DNA of 64,000 bases. Origin: Lasioglossum baleicum (lineage: Eukaryota > Arthropoda > Insecta > Hymenoptera > Halictidae). Below the pieces are notes generated by a model. That model was not told the DNA's origin. It did no database searches and saw nothing but the letters and a program-made list of their open reading frames with translations. The translations under genes and the position numbers were made by a program. Positions within the stretch are counted from its first letter, which is position 1. Each line of letters opens with the position of its first letter. The stretch lies in assembly GCF_051020765.1 (NCBI RefSeq), contig NC_134933.1, positions 11,443,461-11,507,460 on the forward strand, given 5' to 3'. Below are positions 1-12,240 of the stretch, piece after piece.

Positions 1-841
1 AAATATTAAATATCATTTCACAAGAAATTATTGTATAGACATCTTTAGTGTTGAGAGTAATGACTCGATGTCCTGCAATTTATATTCCGCAGCCGCATAC
101 AAATGCAACGAAGTAGACATAATAGAGTGTGAATTTTCAAAGCACTCCAAGATTTATCGGAACCTCGTTTGTCCAGTTTGAATGATTTTGCAATGTACCA
201 CCCACGGGGATCTCCGTCTACATTGACCATAGCTTTCCGAATCATCGATGCCCGGTAGTTTCAGCGTGTGTACCAAGATACTCTGCGTATCGAATAAAAT
301 CGGCTAGTCCGTAACCGAGTATTGACACATCCTCGATGAGTAGTGTAGCTCCATCGAAAGGCAGTTTCCGCGGTATACGAGTCATCATCGGGCCCCTATA
401 TGACAATAGGCTGTGTAGGCGTCAATGACGAAGCCGTTGTTCACCGAAGGTGTTTAGAAATCGAAGGGAGGCGAGCACCAGACGCTCCATTGTCTCAATA
501 GTAACTCCTGACGAGATATCGTCAATCTCATCCGACCTGGTTACACAATGGTCGAAAGTCGAAAAATCGTTTCTGCCTCTAATGAACGTCCCGACATGCC
601 GGTCATTATCGTCGATTTTTCAAGCACACCTGGAATAATAATATTAACACGTATAAATATATAAATAATATAAGTTAAACTCGTACAGAAACACAAATAA
701 CATTAAGTAGCCCTACCGTACCACATATGGCAATTTGAAAAAAATTATGACATAAATATAATTGTGCTTTTGTTGCATTTTTCTGAGGATCGTCAAACCC
801 AGTTACATTTCCAAAAATTCCATAAAATAATCAGTAAAATA
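1..841. other. Gene-free AT-rich stretch
   Basis: Only short, unconvincing open frames on both strands, with no recognisable domain and no splice-bounded exon. From about 640 the sequence becomes strongly AT-rich. I see no feature in it. Confidence 0.5.
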
Positions 842-843
842 TA

Positions 844-1501
844 CAGTGACTCTCACTAATATATTCGGACACTCTTAAAAACACCATAACTTTTTTAATA
901 TCAGACTATGCGATTTGAACTTTCTTGAGAAGCTAGAGCAAATAGTTTACTACAGGATGTGAAAAGAATTTTATTCAAAAATTGCATTTTGTCGGAATTG
1001 TTGAAAAAATACTAAAAGTTGCATTTTACAACTTTTTTATGCGGGCCTATATTGAAATTTTAAAAAATACGTTTTGTAGATCTGTGTCAATTATATGCAC
1101 TGTGAAAGTTTCATAGAAATTGGTTGATGCGGGACAAAACGACAGGCATTGAAAAGTGTAAGAATCCTTAGAATTACTGCAGTTGGGGACCGAAAATCGT
1201 GAAAAATTGCAATTTTTACCATCTTTAAACGTTCGTAGCTCATTACAACGTCGACCGATTTTGATGAAATTTTCAGAATATGTTTAATTGAAACAGATCT
1301 ACGAAACGTGTTTTCTAAATTTTCCATATAATCCCGCATAAAAAAGTTGAAAAACACCAATTTTGGTATTTTCTCTGCAATTCCAACAACTTGCAGTTAT
1401 TTTCAAAAAATTGTTTACGTTGTGTAGCGAACCAATTGTTCTAACCTCTCCAAAAATTTCAAGTCGAATTAAGAGGGTCCGAATATTAGTGGGAGTCACT
1501 G
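844..1501. mobile_element. 658-bp Tc1/mariner-like palindromic element
   Basis: The left end reads CAGTGACTCTCACTAATA and the right end, on the other strand, CAGTGACTCCCACTAATA. The terminal match continues about 30 bases (TTCGGAC, then CTCTTAA). Both ends are flanked by TA (842-843 and 1502-1503), the target duplication of the Tc1/mariner superfamily. The inside is also roughly palindromic: stretches containing TGCATTTT, GCGGG and TAGATCTG in the left half recur inverted in the right half. Two overlapping minus-strand frames inside are by-products of the palindrome; I see no transposase motifs. It is therefore non-autonomous. Confidence 0.75.
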
Positions 1502-1503
1502 TA

Positions 1504-4500
1504 TACTGTATATAGATCTGTATATCTTATCTCCATATTTGTAAACTTTAATTAACCACCCTAAGTTGTGTTTTACCTCAATCCGCAGAAGGTATTCATT
1601 GGGGGATACTGTCAACGAAGTGAAATATGATAGACATTGCTTTCAGCAGCGTGCAGAACAGAGAGCCAGAGGCGGATTATATAATACACGCGTAAAGCAA
1701 GATCGAAACGCGGGGATCACGTTCAGACGATCGATAAAATGGACTGACGATGGAATTTAACGAGATCCGCACGTGACAAAAACCAGTCGGTGTTCTTGAG
1801 CCCACGAAGGAAAACCTGAGTGAAACGAGAGCTGAATGGCATAGCAGCCTCCGACAATGCCACTGTTGAATGGGCTTGTGAATGATCGAAAGAATGAAGA
1901 AGTGCCATCCGTTAACAGGTAATAAACAGCTTGCTACTACGGATCATTCTAAACGTCCCTCCACATTTTTCACCGTACGAAACGGTTCAATAAGAAAGCA
2001 TGCCGAGCTGCAACGAGCATACTAATGTCTCTCCATCCCGAAACAGGAGCACCAGTGTGCGTTTCAATATTTAACACGTGGCTGCCAAACTTCCACCTCA
2101 AAAAATCCCACGAAATCAATGTACATAATTCGGTTATTGAAACTAAAAATGGAAGGCTAAAAAACCCAGCGACAATTACCATTTTAACTATTCGTTAACT
2201 GTCTATTCTTCACAATTAAAATAGAGTAAAATTGAAGGAAAATCTTATTGGAGCTAGTCTGAGGGGATACTTTTACACGAATTAAACTTGCCTGGTTTTA
2301 TTAAATCTTTTTTTGTTTCATTAAAAATGTATTATAATACGGACGTAAGAAAGGTGTTCGAAATCTTTCGCTAAAAACGTACAATAATAGAATAATCTTG
2401 TGGCGAGCGTAATAGAAATCGCACGGTGAACTTTGAAATTTTCCAGCTGCACGACACGGCGCATAATTTAATCGGATTCGAAATTACAGCGATCAGTGTC
2501 AACTTAACATCACGACTCGCCCGGGGGCTGACGAAAAATCTCTTTAAAATCTCGAAATCGTCGGCCGTTTAATGTCAATCATTGCCCAAAGGTGAATGAA
2601 TATTAATGAAGAGAGCATCGAAGAGCACGTATCTATATACATACATACTCGAACTTCCTCAGAAACGGTGCACCGCGTGCCGGGGCCTACAAAAGAGGCA
2701 TTGAGAACGTCCCGACCGAAAAGTGGCTTGCACGGCAAATATTTTCTTCCTGCGTCCGATCGTTTCCAGCAATTTTATCGTAACAGATGTATCGTTACCA
2801 TCGTATCGCAGGTGTGGCTCGCGACAGGATGTGTCAACGCTTGTGGAAGCCGGTCACGTAGGTGCGTGCATCTCGTGATTGTGGACGGTGCGTTCACCCC
2901 GCGAAGATATAATGAACGAGCCAGCTTGTCGACACCTTTCTCGTTCCTCAAAACGATCGCTTTCGACGCAGCCTGACGTTCCCGGATTCTATCGAACGTT
3001 CGAAAACATTTACAAATCAATTTTACGCATGTTTCTGTCGTTTTAGCGTAATATCGATGAATAACGTGTCTGTGATAAACAGACAGCGGATCATTATGCA
3101 AAATAAAAATTTTCTACCCGAGTTGCAACATACTGGAATGAAATAGAAATTTATTTTCTGTCTGAATATGTTCAGTAGGTTAAAAATAATGCAACAGCAT
3201 TTTTAATTTTTAATTGCAAATCCGCTGTCTAGTGATAAATGACGTGGTGACGTTTCCGAAAAAACTGTTAAAAAAGGATCGACGACAGAGTTTTCAGTGA
3301 AAGCGTAATGACAGAGCAGAAAGAAATCAGTGAAAGCAGCTTACGAAATAATACGGCGCGGTTTAATGCCATCTCCGAAGAAAAAAAGGAATGATTGAGT
3401 CAATCCATTGTAGAAATAAGTGGCTCCATTTTCGCTCAACAGGATAATTTATATCGGCGATACGTTTCGGCTGAGCATTCATCTACATAAACCGTTGTTG
3501 GCCACGTTTGGTGGCGGAAAGTCGGCGACCATGTAAGGCGCTGAGAAACCAGTTAACGTTTCAATTGTGATTTATGCCTGGTCGAAAGCTGCGTTTTCTC
3601 CCCCTTTGTCTGTAATTCACACGCGACCTCAGAGCTGGGGACAGGACGGACGAGAGAAGAGACCGAAGAAAAACTGGGTGCAGATTAATAGCGTGTGATA
3701 AAGCGATGAACCCCATTCGCCAGGACTGGGAATCGAGGCTACCGTACGTACGATCGTTTAAGTTTTTAATTCCTGGTTTATTTTGGACGCCGCCGTTGCG
3801 TCCTGCGAACCACCCACGGTGTTCCGAGAATTTGTTCGAATCTCGCAATAAAGTCTAACCGATCCTCTTGAAATTGAAGAAATTTTCTCTAAATTGTTTT
3901 GATGCCGAGGAACAGATTCGATTCGTGAGATGAGGGTTCAGCAAAGTTGCACATTTTATCGAATTTGTGACAATTCCTAAAATATTTCATAAATCCAATT
4001 TTCCGATGAAACGGATCAGTTCTGTTACAAATCTCATAATAGCCGAACGATATTCCAGAAATGGGCGAAGAGAAGAATGGGTACTGCAAAAGTCTTTAGT
4101 TTCAATGCACAACAACGCTACATAATAATAAAATTTTTCATCTTACGCAACATTTAAAAAATCATATTTTTGCCAACTTTTCGAGGCGAATACTTCACCG
4201 TGCGTCGTCGAGACGGTGGAACAAACGCGTGTACAACACGCAAAAATAGAAGCAAAATAAGGTCGAGGGACATATGTGGAAGATGGAGACCATAGGAAGG
4301 GGCAGCAACGAAGAGGAAACGAATAGTGAGAAGAACGAGAGGGAACAGTGCCAAGGGGTCGACTACTATACATGAAAGAGAGGCAGCGGAAAGACAAGAG
4401 TGCCACGGAGCTAGCCCTGAAACCAATTTCACCGCCGAACACTTTGTGCGATTCGACACGGAGCTATGACGATGAAACATTAACCTTCCCACGACTAGCA

Positions 4501-4878
4501 ACCAAGGCTTCCATAGTCGTTATACCCTGTCCAGGAAGCAGCTCTAATTCGGTCCTCTGCTATTATAACAGCGCGCACGAATTTTCACGGCCATGCGCAG
4601 ACAGTGCAAAGCCGTTTTAGTATGTTTTAGTCAAGGCTACTGTAACCGGAGTTGTGTTGAATTACTTCACGAATTATGATATAATTACAAAGTAATTCGA
4701 AATTCAGTCGCTTCATTCAATTGAATAACAATGTACTTTGTAATTCTGGTCTCTCATTTAATTAAACTACAATGTAATTCGTTTTTAGAATTGAAATACG
4801 ATTACAAGGTACAGTGTAATTATGAATTATACATATATAACAAGAATAAGAGGTGGAAAAAGAAAAAGATTAGTATCA
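1504..4878. other. Gene-free stretch
   Basis: About 3.4 kb without a supportable gene. The frames at 2596-2976 (plus) and 4154-4501 (minus) are the longest, but they overlap frames on the other strand, show no family signature, and lack flanking splice sites I would trust. The GC-richer parts (2580-2990, 3480-3850, 4250-4480) could be regulatory, but nothing specific is visible. Confidence 0.4.
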
Positions 4879-4886
4879 ATGATGAA

Positions 4887-5090
4887 TAGACTGCGGATCT
4901 TTATGCATTTATGAAGAAATTGGTTGGGTTGGTTAGTTGGGAAATATAAAACAGTAAAAGATTTAAAAAATTCTAGAATGTTGCTTTCAATGTAACAAAG
5001 TCGTTAAGGGATGAAATGAATTTTTATTTTATTCCTGCTTCCCACAATCAACGCAGAACATTTTTATTTTGCATAAACATCCGCAGTCTA
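4887..5090. mobile_element. hAT-type MITE, TAGACTGCGGAT family, 204 bp
   Basis: Starts TAGACTGCGGATCTTTATGC and ends GCATAAACATCCGCAGTCTA, an inverted pair. The 8 bases before it (ATGATGAA, 4879-4886) and after it (GTGATGAA, 5091-5098) match at 7 of 8 positions. An 8-bp duplication with T at position 2 and A at position 7 is typical of hAT elements. There is no coding capacity. A partial inverted copy lies 400 bp downstream. Confidence 0.8.
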
Positions 5091-5502
5091 GTGATGAACA
5101 ACACTATTTGTGGAACATTATCATACAAACGAATAATAATGTTAAACAATTCACCGAATCGTAATGAAACGATGCTGTACAGGCTGAAAGTCAAATGAAA
5201 ATGATTTCCAACCAGAGGGACAGGATATATGGGAATAATTGGTAAAACGTGAATCTAGTAGGTATCTCATTGAAGTCGTGGTAGTTAATCTTAATAAGAG
5301 GTTCTCGAAATGCAGTGGCCATAAATTTTCACAGAAAAGATAGATGAATCACTAGTGTAACTCGCAATGAAAGTAATACATTTGCGGTGTATTCATTTCA
5401 AAGAGGGCCGTATGAACAATACTCTTTGTTGCGTCGTTGCGCCAATCTGTCATCGCTGTTCATAAACTTGCCTTCCCAAGTCTTAACTTTTTATTTATGA
5501 CT

Positions 5503-5705
5503 AGACCGCGGATCTTTTGCAAAATAAAAATGTTCTGCATTGATTGTGAGAAGCAGGAATAACATATAAAAATTGATTTCATCCCTTAAAGACTTTGCTA
5601 CATTAAAAGCAACATTACAACATTCTAGAATTTTTTAAATCTTTTACTGTTATATGTATATTTCGCCCAACTAATTTCTTCATAAACGGATAAATGCATC
5701 TATTT
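5503..5705. mobile_element. Truncated inverted copy of the same MITE
   Basis: Reads as the reverse complement of the 4887-5090 copy. It shares the blocks around GCAAAATAAAAATGTTCTGC, the CACAATCA/TGATTGTG stretch and the TCCCTTAA(A)GAC stretch. The left end is intact (TAGACCGCGG). The right end is lost after ATAAATGCATC, so no target duplication can be read. The two copies form an inverted pair about 410 bp apart. Confidence 0.7.
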
Positions 5706-7264
5706 ATGTCAATAACGACCGAGGGGTTGTTTCTGTTAGTGATTTTTTTCTGAAACATTTCCAACTGATTTGCTGTTTAGTTTCTAATGCATTTAATAAA
5801 AAAATTAATAGTCTCCAATGCAGTTTCTATACCTAGTATGACGAGGACTGCGACCAGTGTGCATGTGTATAAGTGAATGCTAATCACATCGCAAAAGCAA
5901 TAGAAAACCGTGCATCGGCTGTCGGAGCAGAAATCTAAGAACAGTTCCGTTCAAGGAGGTAGTTAATCTTAATAAATGGCTCTCCGAAAGTAGAGACCAT
6001 AAATTTTCGGGAAAAGATAGATGAGTATCTCGGAAACTCGTAGGCGGCGTTATCGCAGCTGCTTCATGAAGATGCAATGACGCATTAATGCAACGACACG
6101 CTTTGCATCAGCGATCGTTTCCCCGCAATTCTACCGAACGAGGCGTTGGGCGTTCCCGATCACGGTGGCTGTCAGATGAGCACAGACCAACGACGCTTCC
6201 ACCTTGAAGTGGCCAACGTAGCTGTTCGTGACAACAACCCGGCAACAATTATTTAATGTCCTTTCTTCGCCGCCTGAAACTTCAGCGAGTTCCCAACTAA
6301 GGAACTGATCGTATTGTATGCTCAAAGGACGATCCCCTGTTTTGCATAACTCGATTTCAACCTGAAAATTAGACTATATCCTTAAAGCTGACAGTTTCGT
6401 ATTTATGCCAGGCTAATTTATTTATTTATTCAGTCGCGGCTCAACGCGATTGTCCATTTAATAAGCTTTTGTGCTTCATGGTGACTCGCCGCTTGCACAA
6501 AGCGCTTCAGCATCTGTGAAATGCATACAATTACAATTACAGTGATAGTCATTCTTATTTAAAAACACGTAAATATTTTATATATAAAATTTATGAACAA
6601 CTCCGACTATTTAATATTTTGTCACAAATTCGTTCTGTTCAGTGTTAAGAATATTCGGAGAAACATCAGGACATCAGAACAAATTTTCTGGTGCGAAAAA
6701 ATCCTCGAAAAAGCAACTTAGGGTCGCAGCACCATGCATTCAACTCTCTGGAACAAACCTGGGTATACTTCAGTCGGACTTTCCTTCACGAAGTTGCGAC
6801 AGGTTTAATATCGATAATGTTTCTCTTAAAACTTCGTGATATTCTACTTTCGATCATCGCCGTATAATCGAACACGACACAATTTTTCCTTCCTGACCCA
6901 GGCAGTATGAACTTCCTGAAACATCTTAGAAAGTCAAATAAGCTTCGTTCGTCGGTACGACTATTCGAGACGTCCGAACAATCAATAAACATCAATTTTT
7001 CCCATTATCGTGTTTCAATGGAAATTAATTCAAATTTAGTGGCCATTGTTTTACGATTCGTTTATATAATCCGAAAGCTGTCCGATATCACTGGGACAGA
7101 CTAATAAGAAGAGTCTATCTAGCAAAGTGCAATATACTGCTCGTAAATAGCGAGGAAAAAGGATGATCGTGTTTTGACTGCACGAGGATCTTCCGTGAAA
7201 TCGTAAAATACCGGAGGAACGTCTGATTTCATAACGTCGAACGATACCGTGCGATCGTGAGGTA
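5706..7264. other. Gene-free stretch
   Basis: No supportable gene. Short frames on both strands (6131-6325, 6642-7104, 7051-7340) are unrelated to any family I know and are AT-biased. A short segment near 5955-6010 resembles one near 5285-5340 (both contain TAGTTAATCTTAATAA followed by CATAAATTTTC), so it is probably another dispersed repeat. Confidence 0.4.
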
Positions 7265-7810
7265 GTGATGGGCCCGATCCTTCCAATTTTATCGATTCCC
7301 AATAGCAACGTATCATTTTATTTGAGGTAAACATCGACAATTTGTCAGAATCGGAAATTTGTTGTTCAAATACTTTTTGGATCTACTGTAGCTCTTGTTT
7401 AAATTATTTTGGATCCGAGACATACCAATTACTATTTCTAATATCTTTTATTTAGAAAGTACTCTAATCGAATCAGGCTATGGATTAACGAAGTAAGGGA
7501 AGAAAGTAGTGATGGGTACGATCCTTCTCAATTTTATCGATTCCTAATAGCAGCGTATAATTTTATTTATGGTACGTGTGAATATACGAGTATCACAGTT
7601 TAAACATCGACAATTTTTCAGAATCGAAAATTTATTATTCAAATACTTTTGGCATCCACAGTAGCTCCAGTTTCCTGTAATCGACGAAGAAAATTATTTT
7701 GAATCCGAGAAATACCAATTACTATATCTAATATCTTTTATTTAAAAAGTACTCTAATCGATTCAAGCTCTGGATTAACGAAGTAAGGGATGCAAGTAGT
7801 GATGGGTATG
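7265..7810. repeat. Direct tandem repeat, about 2.2 units of 244-290 bp
   Basis: The motif GTGATGGG followed by CGATCC starts at 7265, 7509 and 7799, and each unit ends with a block carrying GGATTAACGAAGTAAGGGA. The second unit is longer because it holds about 45 extra bases near 7570-7610. Closely related sequence in the opposite orientation forms the tandem array at 15591-16340, so both belong to one repeat family. Confidence 0.7.
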
Positions 7811-8604
7811 ATCCTTCTCGAAACGAAGTGCTTTATTTTTCAACACACTTCGACTCTTCCATATAAGTATTTCATTACCGAATTGCTTGAAGATCGCGAG
7901 AAAGAATTGGATCACTCCCATCACTATCGCGAAGCAGTTCGTAACCGGTGCGGGGGAAGCTTTTGTGGCCTGTTCGACTCGTGTACGAACGAGACAGCGG
8001 GACCACCTAGGTCACAAGCCTAGACTTTAACACGGACGTATGTATGTTGCACGTAAGGGACCCTAAAGATCGTGATTTCACTGTTTCGTGTATGAAACGT
8101 TAAACTTACCGCGCGGTGAGCTGTCTTTCGTTGGCAACGCTACAGTTTCGTGGTCTGCCGCGACGCGACACGGTGGTCCAACGGTACAGCGCTTTGACCT
8201 ATGCACTCTCGTGTAAGACATTGTTGTTAGAAGCAACAGGAACCAGTGCCTTCCGAGTGTCACTCGATCAACGGTCCGCTCGTCCAATCATAATTGGGTC
8301 CTGTTTTGCAGAACCATATCAACTTATGACCGTGAAAATTTAAACATTTCATTTTCAAAAAAGTTCTACTTTTTGTTTTATCGTGTTCTTGTGGCTATTT
8401 AAACAGTTATTTATTATACATGATATTTATTATAATTCTACATGAATATGTACGATACTATTTTTTGTGATTGTGTAAGCAAATTCGTATTTTGTAAATC
8501 TTACAATTCAAAAGAATAATGACCATATTCCCTGTAGTTCTTTTTCGAAAATAAACACGAGTCCAGGATGGAATCTTCAAATTAATGTCATAACGAGTTG
8601 CTAG
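7811..8604. other. Gene-free stretch
   Basis: The part at 7900-8300 is GC-richer and holds short overlapping frames on both strands. None has a recognisable domain. The rest is AT-rich. Confidence 0.4.
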
Positions 8605-8911
8605 AGGCCCGGTGCACCCAATTCAGGTAAAACATCGACAGTCCGCAGGTGCCCCATATTATTTTCGATGTGGTTTGACAACAATGTCGACAGGTATCGT
8701 ACCTGATGATAGGTTCCACAAAAGTGGTTTCATTAACCGCTGTTGGCAAACAACACTTTCTTGGTATAATTGCTTATAACTTCTAATTTAAAACCCTTTT
8801 TTTAACTATAAATCACACCATTTGGATGGATACGATACCTGGCGACATTGTTGTCAGACCACACAGACTATCGACGTTCACAGTCTCACTGAAATGAGGT
8901 ACACCGGGCCT
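8605..8911. mobile_element. Palindromic MITE-like element, about 307 bp
   Basis: Left end AGGCCCGGTGCACC pairs with right end GGTACACCGGGCCT. Inside, ACAATGTCGACAGGTATCGTACC pairs with its inverted counterpart near 8837-8870. Unpaired AT-rich sequence fills the centre. I cannot read a convincing target duplication, so the superfamily is undetermined. No coding capacity. Confidence 0.6.
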
Positions 8912-8949
8912 TTAACAGCTTATTACGGTGATCATTTTGAATGGTCAAC

Positions 8950-9205
8950 CTTGAGGCTATCACAATGTTTAAATCTTCAGCTTCAACAATGAAGTCTACA
9001 ATATAAAAGATTATTTACCATCTTCCATATTAAGGAACAAATCGTTGAATTAATAAGAAAATTGCTGCTGTAAGCCAAAGCGATTAACCTTGAGATTTTT
9101 ACAAGTTTTAAATCTTCGACCTCTCCACACACACAATGAAGTTAATCCTCGATATTATGGAATTAATGGTTCAATTAACAAGAAAATTGCTGCCTCAAGC
9201 CAACT
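8950..9205. repeat. Two-copy tandem duplication, 125-bp offset
   Basis: AAGAAAATTGCTGC followed by AAGCCAA occurs near 9056 and 9181, and both units also share AATCTTC(A/G) and CAATGAAGT. The copies are diverged. Confidence 0.6.
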
Positions 9206-9970
9206 AAAAATAAATAAGTTTGTAATGATGGTTAGTAAGTTAATATAATTTGTTTTATTTAATGTAAGTGTTTCAGCGAAACTTAATTTTCTACTGAATT
9301 CTGTTTTGTTGAATGTAAATCATGTCATTCATTTTTACGTGAGGTGGAAATAGTGGGCGTCGCTGAAGGATAGAACGAGGATAAATTCTTGTAACCTTAC
9401 GGCCTCGGAGGTCAACTGTCGTTTACTTAATTGTGAATAAAAATTATTGTAACGATTCTCAATTATTGTTTCTCTAATTATTGTTTCTATAATAAACAAC
9501 TATTTTAACATATGATAATTTGCAAAAATTTTTGTAGATTTGTTCTATCTGAATCCTGAAAGCTCTTCTGATATTAGTTAAACCTGTTTTTCTCGGTTCC
9601 TCTTAATGTTTCTTTTCCGCAGTGAAACCAGGCAAGTAAACAACCAGAAACCTCTGCACCCCACAGCATATCTTGACTTACGCCCACTCTGGGTAATCTG
9701 GTTGATGGTCATGTTCTTATTCGAATGAATATGTGAGTCATCCTGTGTCCTTCATCCAAGAACTCAAACGCACCATTTTACGTCCTGTTTATCCTAACTT
9801 TCTATAAACATAAACATAAACGAATCGTGAAATGATCAGCTTCAATCTCATTAATGTCTCAATTGAATCCTTCATTAATATGGTAGAAGCCAATCACTGA
9901 CGATTATCTCCAATCCATGGAATACAATGCGCGAATACCATTGTTATTTTATTCATATGGACGTAATAGT

Positions 9971-10629
9971 GGCCCGTTGCAGATGGAGCTATTTTAACTT
10001 GAAAATTGAACATTTCTTCGGACCTAGAATAATTCCATTGTATATGATTTTTTTTCATTTTATGAAAATTGATATAATAACTCGTACATTGAATATTGTA
10101 TCAATATTATTCAATATCAGTTATGTCCTCGTGCAATACTTAAGTGTGTAGTAATTGATTAGATACCACAACACATTGAACAATGCAAACAATATTGCGA
10201 ATAATGGTACAGCAATTTTTAGTTGTAACCAGAGTAGGGCAATAATTAACTAATATTTAAAAATGACTAATAGTCTTTTTGAATGTTAATCATAGCAAAA
10301 TAGTCATCAGTCAAAACTTTTTGATTAGTCAGTGATAACTAATTAATAATATTAATGTATGTTAATAGCACAATAGTGACTGATGACTAAAGATTGATGA
10401 CTGATCATCAACTACTAATTCACTAATAAGCAATAGCTAACGATTACTTAGAGCTGTAACTAATTATTTGCCATTGAGTCATCATCGCTAACTAATCAAA
10501 AAGTTTTGACTAATGACCATTTTGCTATGACTAACATTCTAAAAGACTAATAGTCATTTTTAAATATTAGTTGATTATTGCCCTATACTCTGGTTGTAAC
10601 TCTCTGAGTCACCCCTCTACTGCTAAGGG
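9971..10629. mobile_element. piggyBac-like MITE interrupted by a hAT-like element
   Basis: The body (GAGCTATTTTAACTTG, TTGAACATTTCTTCGGACCTAGAAT, TAGATACC, GGTACAGCAAT) matches the elements at 26325 and 49356. The right end is TGCTAAGGG followed by TTAA (10630-10633), the piggyBac-type target. The left end is worn (CCCGTTGCAG) and its TTAA is lost. The insert at 10230-10592 accounts for the extra length compared with the 244-bp copy at 49356. Confidence 0.65.
10230..10592. mobile_element. Palindromic hAT-like MITE, 363 bp
   Basis: Begins CAGAGTAGGGCAATAATTAA and ends with its inverse (TTGCCCTATACTCTG). It is flanked by a perfect 8-bp duplication, GTTGTAAC, at 10222-10229 and 10593-10600. The terminal CAGAGTAGGGCAA form is typical of hAT elements. 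The arms pair over about 125 bases around a roughly 110-base centre made of variants of GACTAATGACTAA, so transcribed RNA could fold into a long hairpin. Confidence 0.85.
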
Positions 10630-10633
10630 TTAA

Positions 10634-11310
10634 ATGCGCTAACAATTCGAGGTTGGTAGCTGTTTGATTTTTTATTTACCGAAAAAACTGGCCTCTGCCC
10701 TTCAACGTACAGCCGGGGGTATAAGTTACAACACCGTAGAAGGTGGACACCGTCGCGAATAATGGCTGCTCATTCATAAATCTCGGCGCACTTTTGCCAG
10801 CCGAAAAAGTCGACGGTATCGGGTCCTTCGAGAAGAGGGAGCAGGGTGAAGAAAAATCGCATGAGACCAGGCCGCGGACGCATCATCGTGGAATAAACTG
10901 AATAAAGGGAGGGCAAGCATGAAGGTGGTGTGCGAGGGGGAGGACGAAGAAAAAGTGCGGTTGCATTACAAACAAAGGCGCTGCAGGTTCGTGCATGCGT
11001 GCACGCCAACAGAGAAGGAATGACATTCGCCGCCAGGACAAGGAAGCGAGAACGGTGGAAGGGAGGACTGTAAACAAGGCGAAGGAGAAGAAACGAACAA
11101 ACGGAGCCCGACTCGAGTCCATGATAACAGTATATGAAGAGTGGGGATGGATATTTAAGTGAGCATTTAAGTATTTCATCGATTTTCTCTAATTCTTATT
11201 TTGTGCATACGTACACTCCAGAACATCAGGAACGTCCTCCTCATCTTTAAATCCATCAATCTGTATATATGCTTTTTTACAAATTAGATGTCCAATATGT
11301 TCTAACTAGA
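10634..11310. other. Gene-free GC-richer block with a duplicated motif set
   Basis: The frames here lie on the minus strand and overlap each other without a domain. Two blocks recur about 0.7-1 kb to the right. A GAGTGGGGATGG...GTGAGCA...TATTTTGTGCA block lies at about 11137-11210 here and at 11866-11962. A GGAGAAACGAACAAACGGA-like block lies at about 11085 here and at 12035. This suggests an old duplication later split by the transposons between them. Confidence 0.4.
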
Positions 11311-11425
11311 TAGCGGATTTTATGAATTTATGACAAAAATTAGTAGGTACAATTTGAAACAGTAAAAACATTAGAAGAATTTAATAATAATATCAGATTA
11401 TTTTTAACCTATTAAACATATCGTT
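11311..11425. mobile_element. Partial TAGACTGCGGAT-family MITE (one end)
   Basis: TAGATAGCGGATTTTATG...TTATGACAAAAATTAG followed by AACAGTAAAAACATTAGAAG matches the left part of the full-length copies. It stops in the AACCTATTAAACAT block, where a different repeated block begins. Confidence 0.65.
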
Positions 11426-11429
11426 TCAC

Positions 11430-11597
11430 CTGGGAGCGTGACGGATCAGACTCATTCACTGCCCAGCAATTGTGTATGTGGTCCGCCTAAAGAAGTTTTA
11501 CTTCAATTAATGTTAAGAATTTCAGTGTTCCACGAAACTGAAAATAGAAACGTTGATCAAGTGAAAACTGCTTGGACACAAAATAATTATTATCAAA
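11430..11597 (+). repeat. Dispersed block that reads as a conserved peptide
   Basis: This is about 165 bp and nearly identical to the inverted block at 24354-24520. Its left edge also recurs at 33505-33550. In one frame both complete copies read DQTHSLPSNCVCGPPKE, then a variable stretch, then VKTAWTQNNYY. There is no ATG at the start (first candidate GTG), and differences between copies are mostly amino-acid changing. I therefore see no sign of selection and favour a transposon fragment. Function unknown. Confidence 0.6.
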
Positions 11598-11770
11598 CTG
11601 CAGATTTTAAGCATTTATGACAAAAATGATAGGTGAAATTTAAAGATACTATTATACATATTATTCTCAACCTACTAAACATAATAGGGATGAAAATAAA
11701 TTTCTATTTCACTCCAGTTTGTTGCAATTCTGGCAGAAAGTTTTTATTTTGCATAAAGATCCGCTGTCTA
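11598..11770. mobile_element. TAGACTGCGGAT-family MITE, worn left end
   Basis: Left end CTGCAGATTTTAAGCATTTATGACAAAAATG, right end GCATAAAGATCCGCTGTCTA. The inside carries AATTTCTATTTCACTCCAG and TTGTTGCAATTC as in the other copies. The right flank is GTGATAAC, a hAT-like target, but the left flank does not match it. Confidence 0.7.
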
Positions 11771-11865
11771 GTGATAACCAAGTGTAAACCATGTGGTTGC
11801 TAATTAATGCGCTGTTAATGCGACCACGTCAAAATAAACTGTAAATAAATAAATAATAATAAGAG

Positions 11866-12240
11866 TGGGGATGGCTCACGCAAACTGTAACAGATTCAGT
11901 CAAAGTGAGCACTGCTGTATACTGTATCATCGATTTTCTCCATTTCTTATTTTGTGCACGCGTGCACGCGAAGAAAGGACGAATCCTCTGCTGGACGAGG
12001 AAGTGAAAGGAAGAAAGAAGGACAAGGCGAAAGAGGAGAAACGAACAAACGGAAGCAACAAACAACGACCGGCGGAAAACGACTGGCGGCTTTTAACGAG
12101 ACCGAGGAAACTTTTCTGGATTTCTTGCGAGCCGCAGCCGGGAACCGGGCCGATGCACATTGCACATGCAGCTGCCCCACGATCGTTGGAATTCACTCGG
12201 GAAGGTGCGTAGACGTGTCACGCCGGACAGGATAATAAGT
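11866..12240. other. GC-rich gene-free block, second copy of motifs at 11.1 kb
   Basis: Overlapping frames on both strands with Arg/Ser-rich, non-conserved translations. It holds the GAGTGGGGATGG and GAGAAACGAACAAACGGA blocks seen near 11.1 kb. No gene can be supported. Confidence 0.35.

Noticed and set aside
2596..2976. 126-codon plus-strand frame
   Set aside because: Opposed by an equally open minus-strand frame, no domain, no trusted splice sites; fits composition alone.
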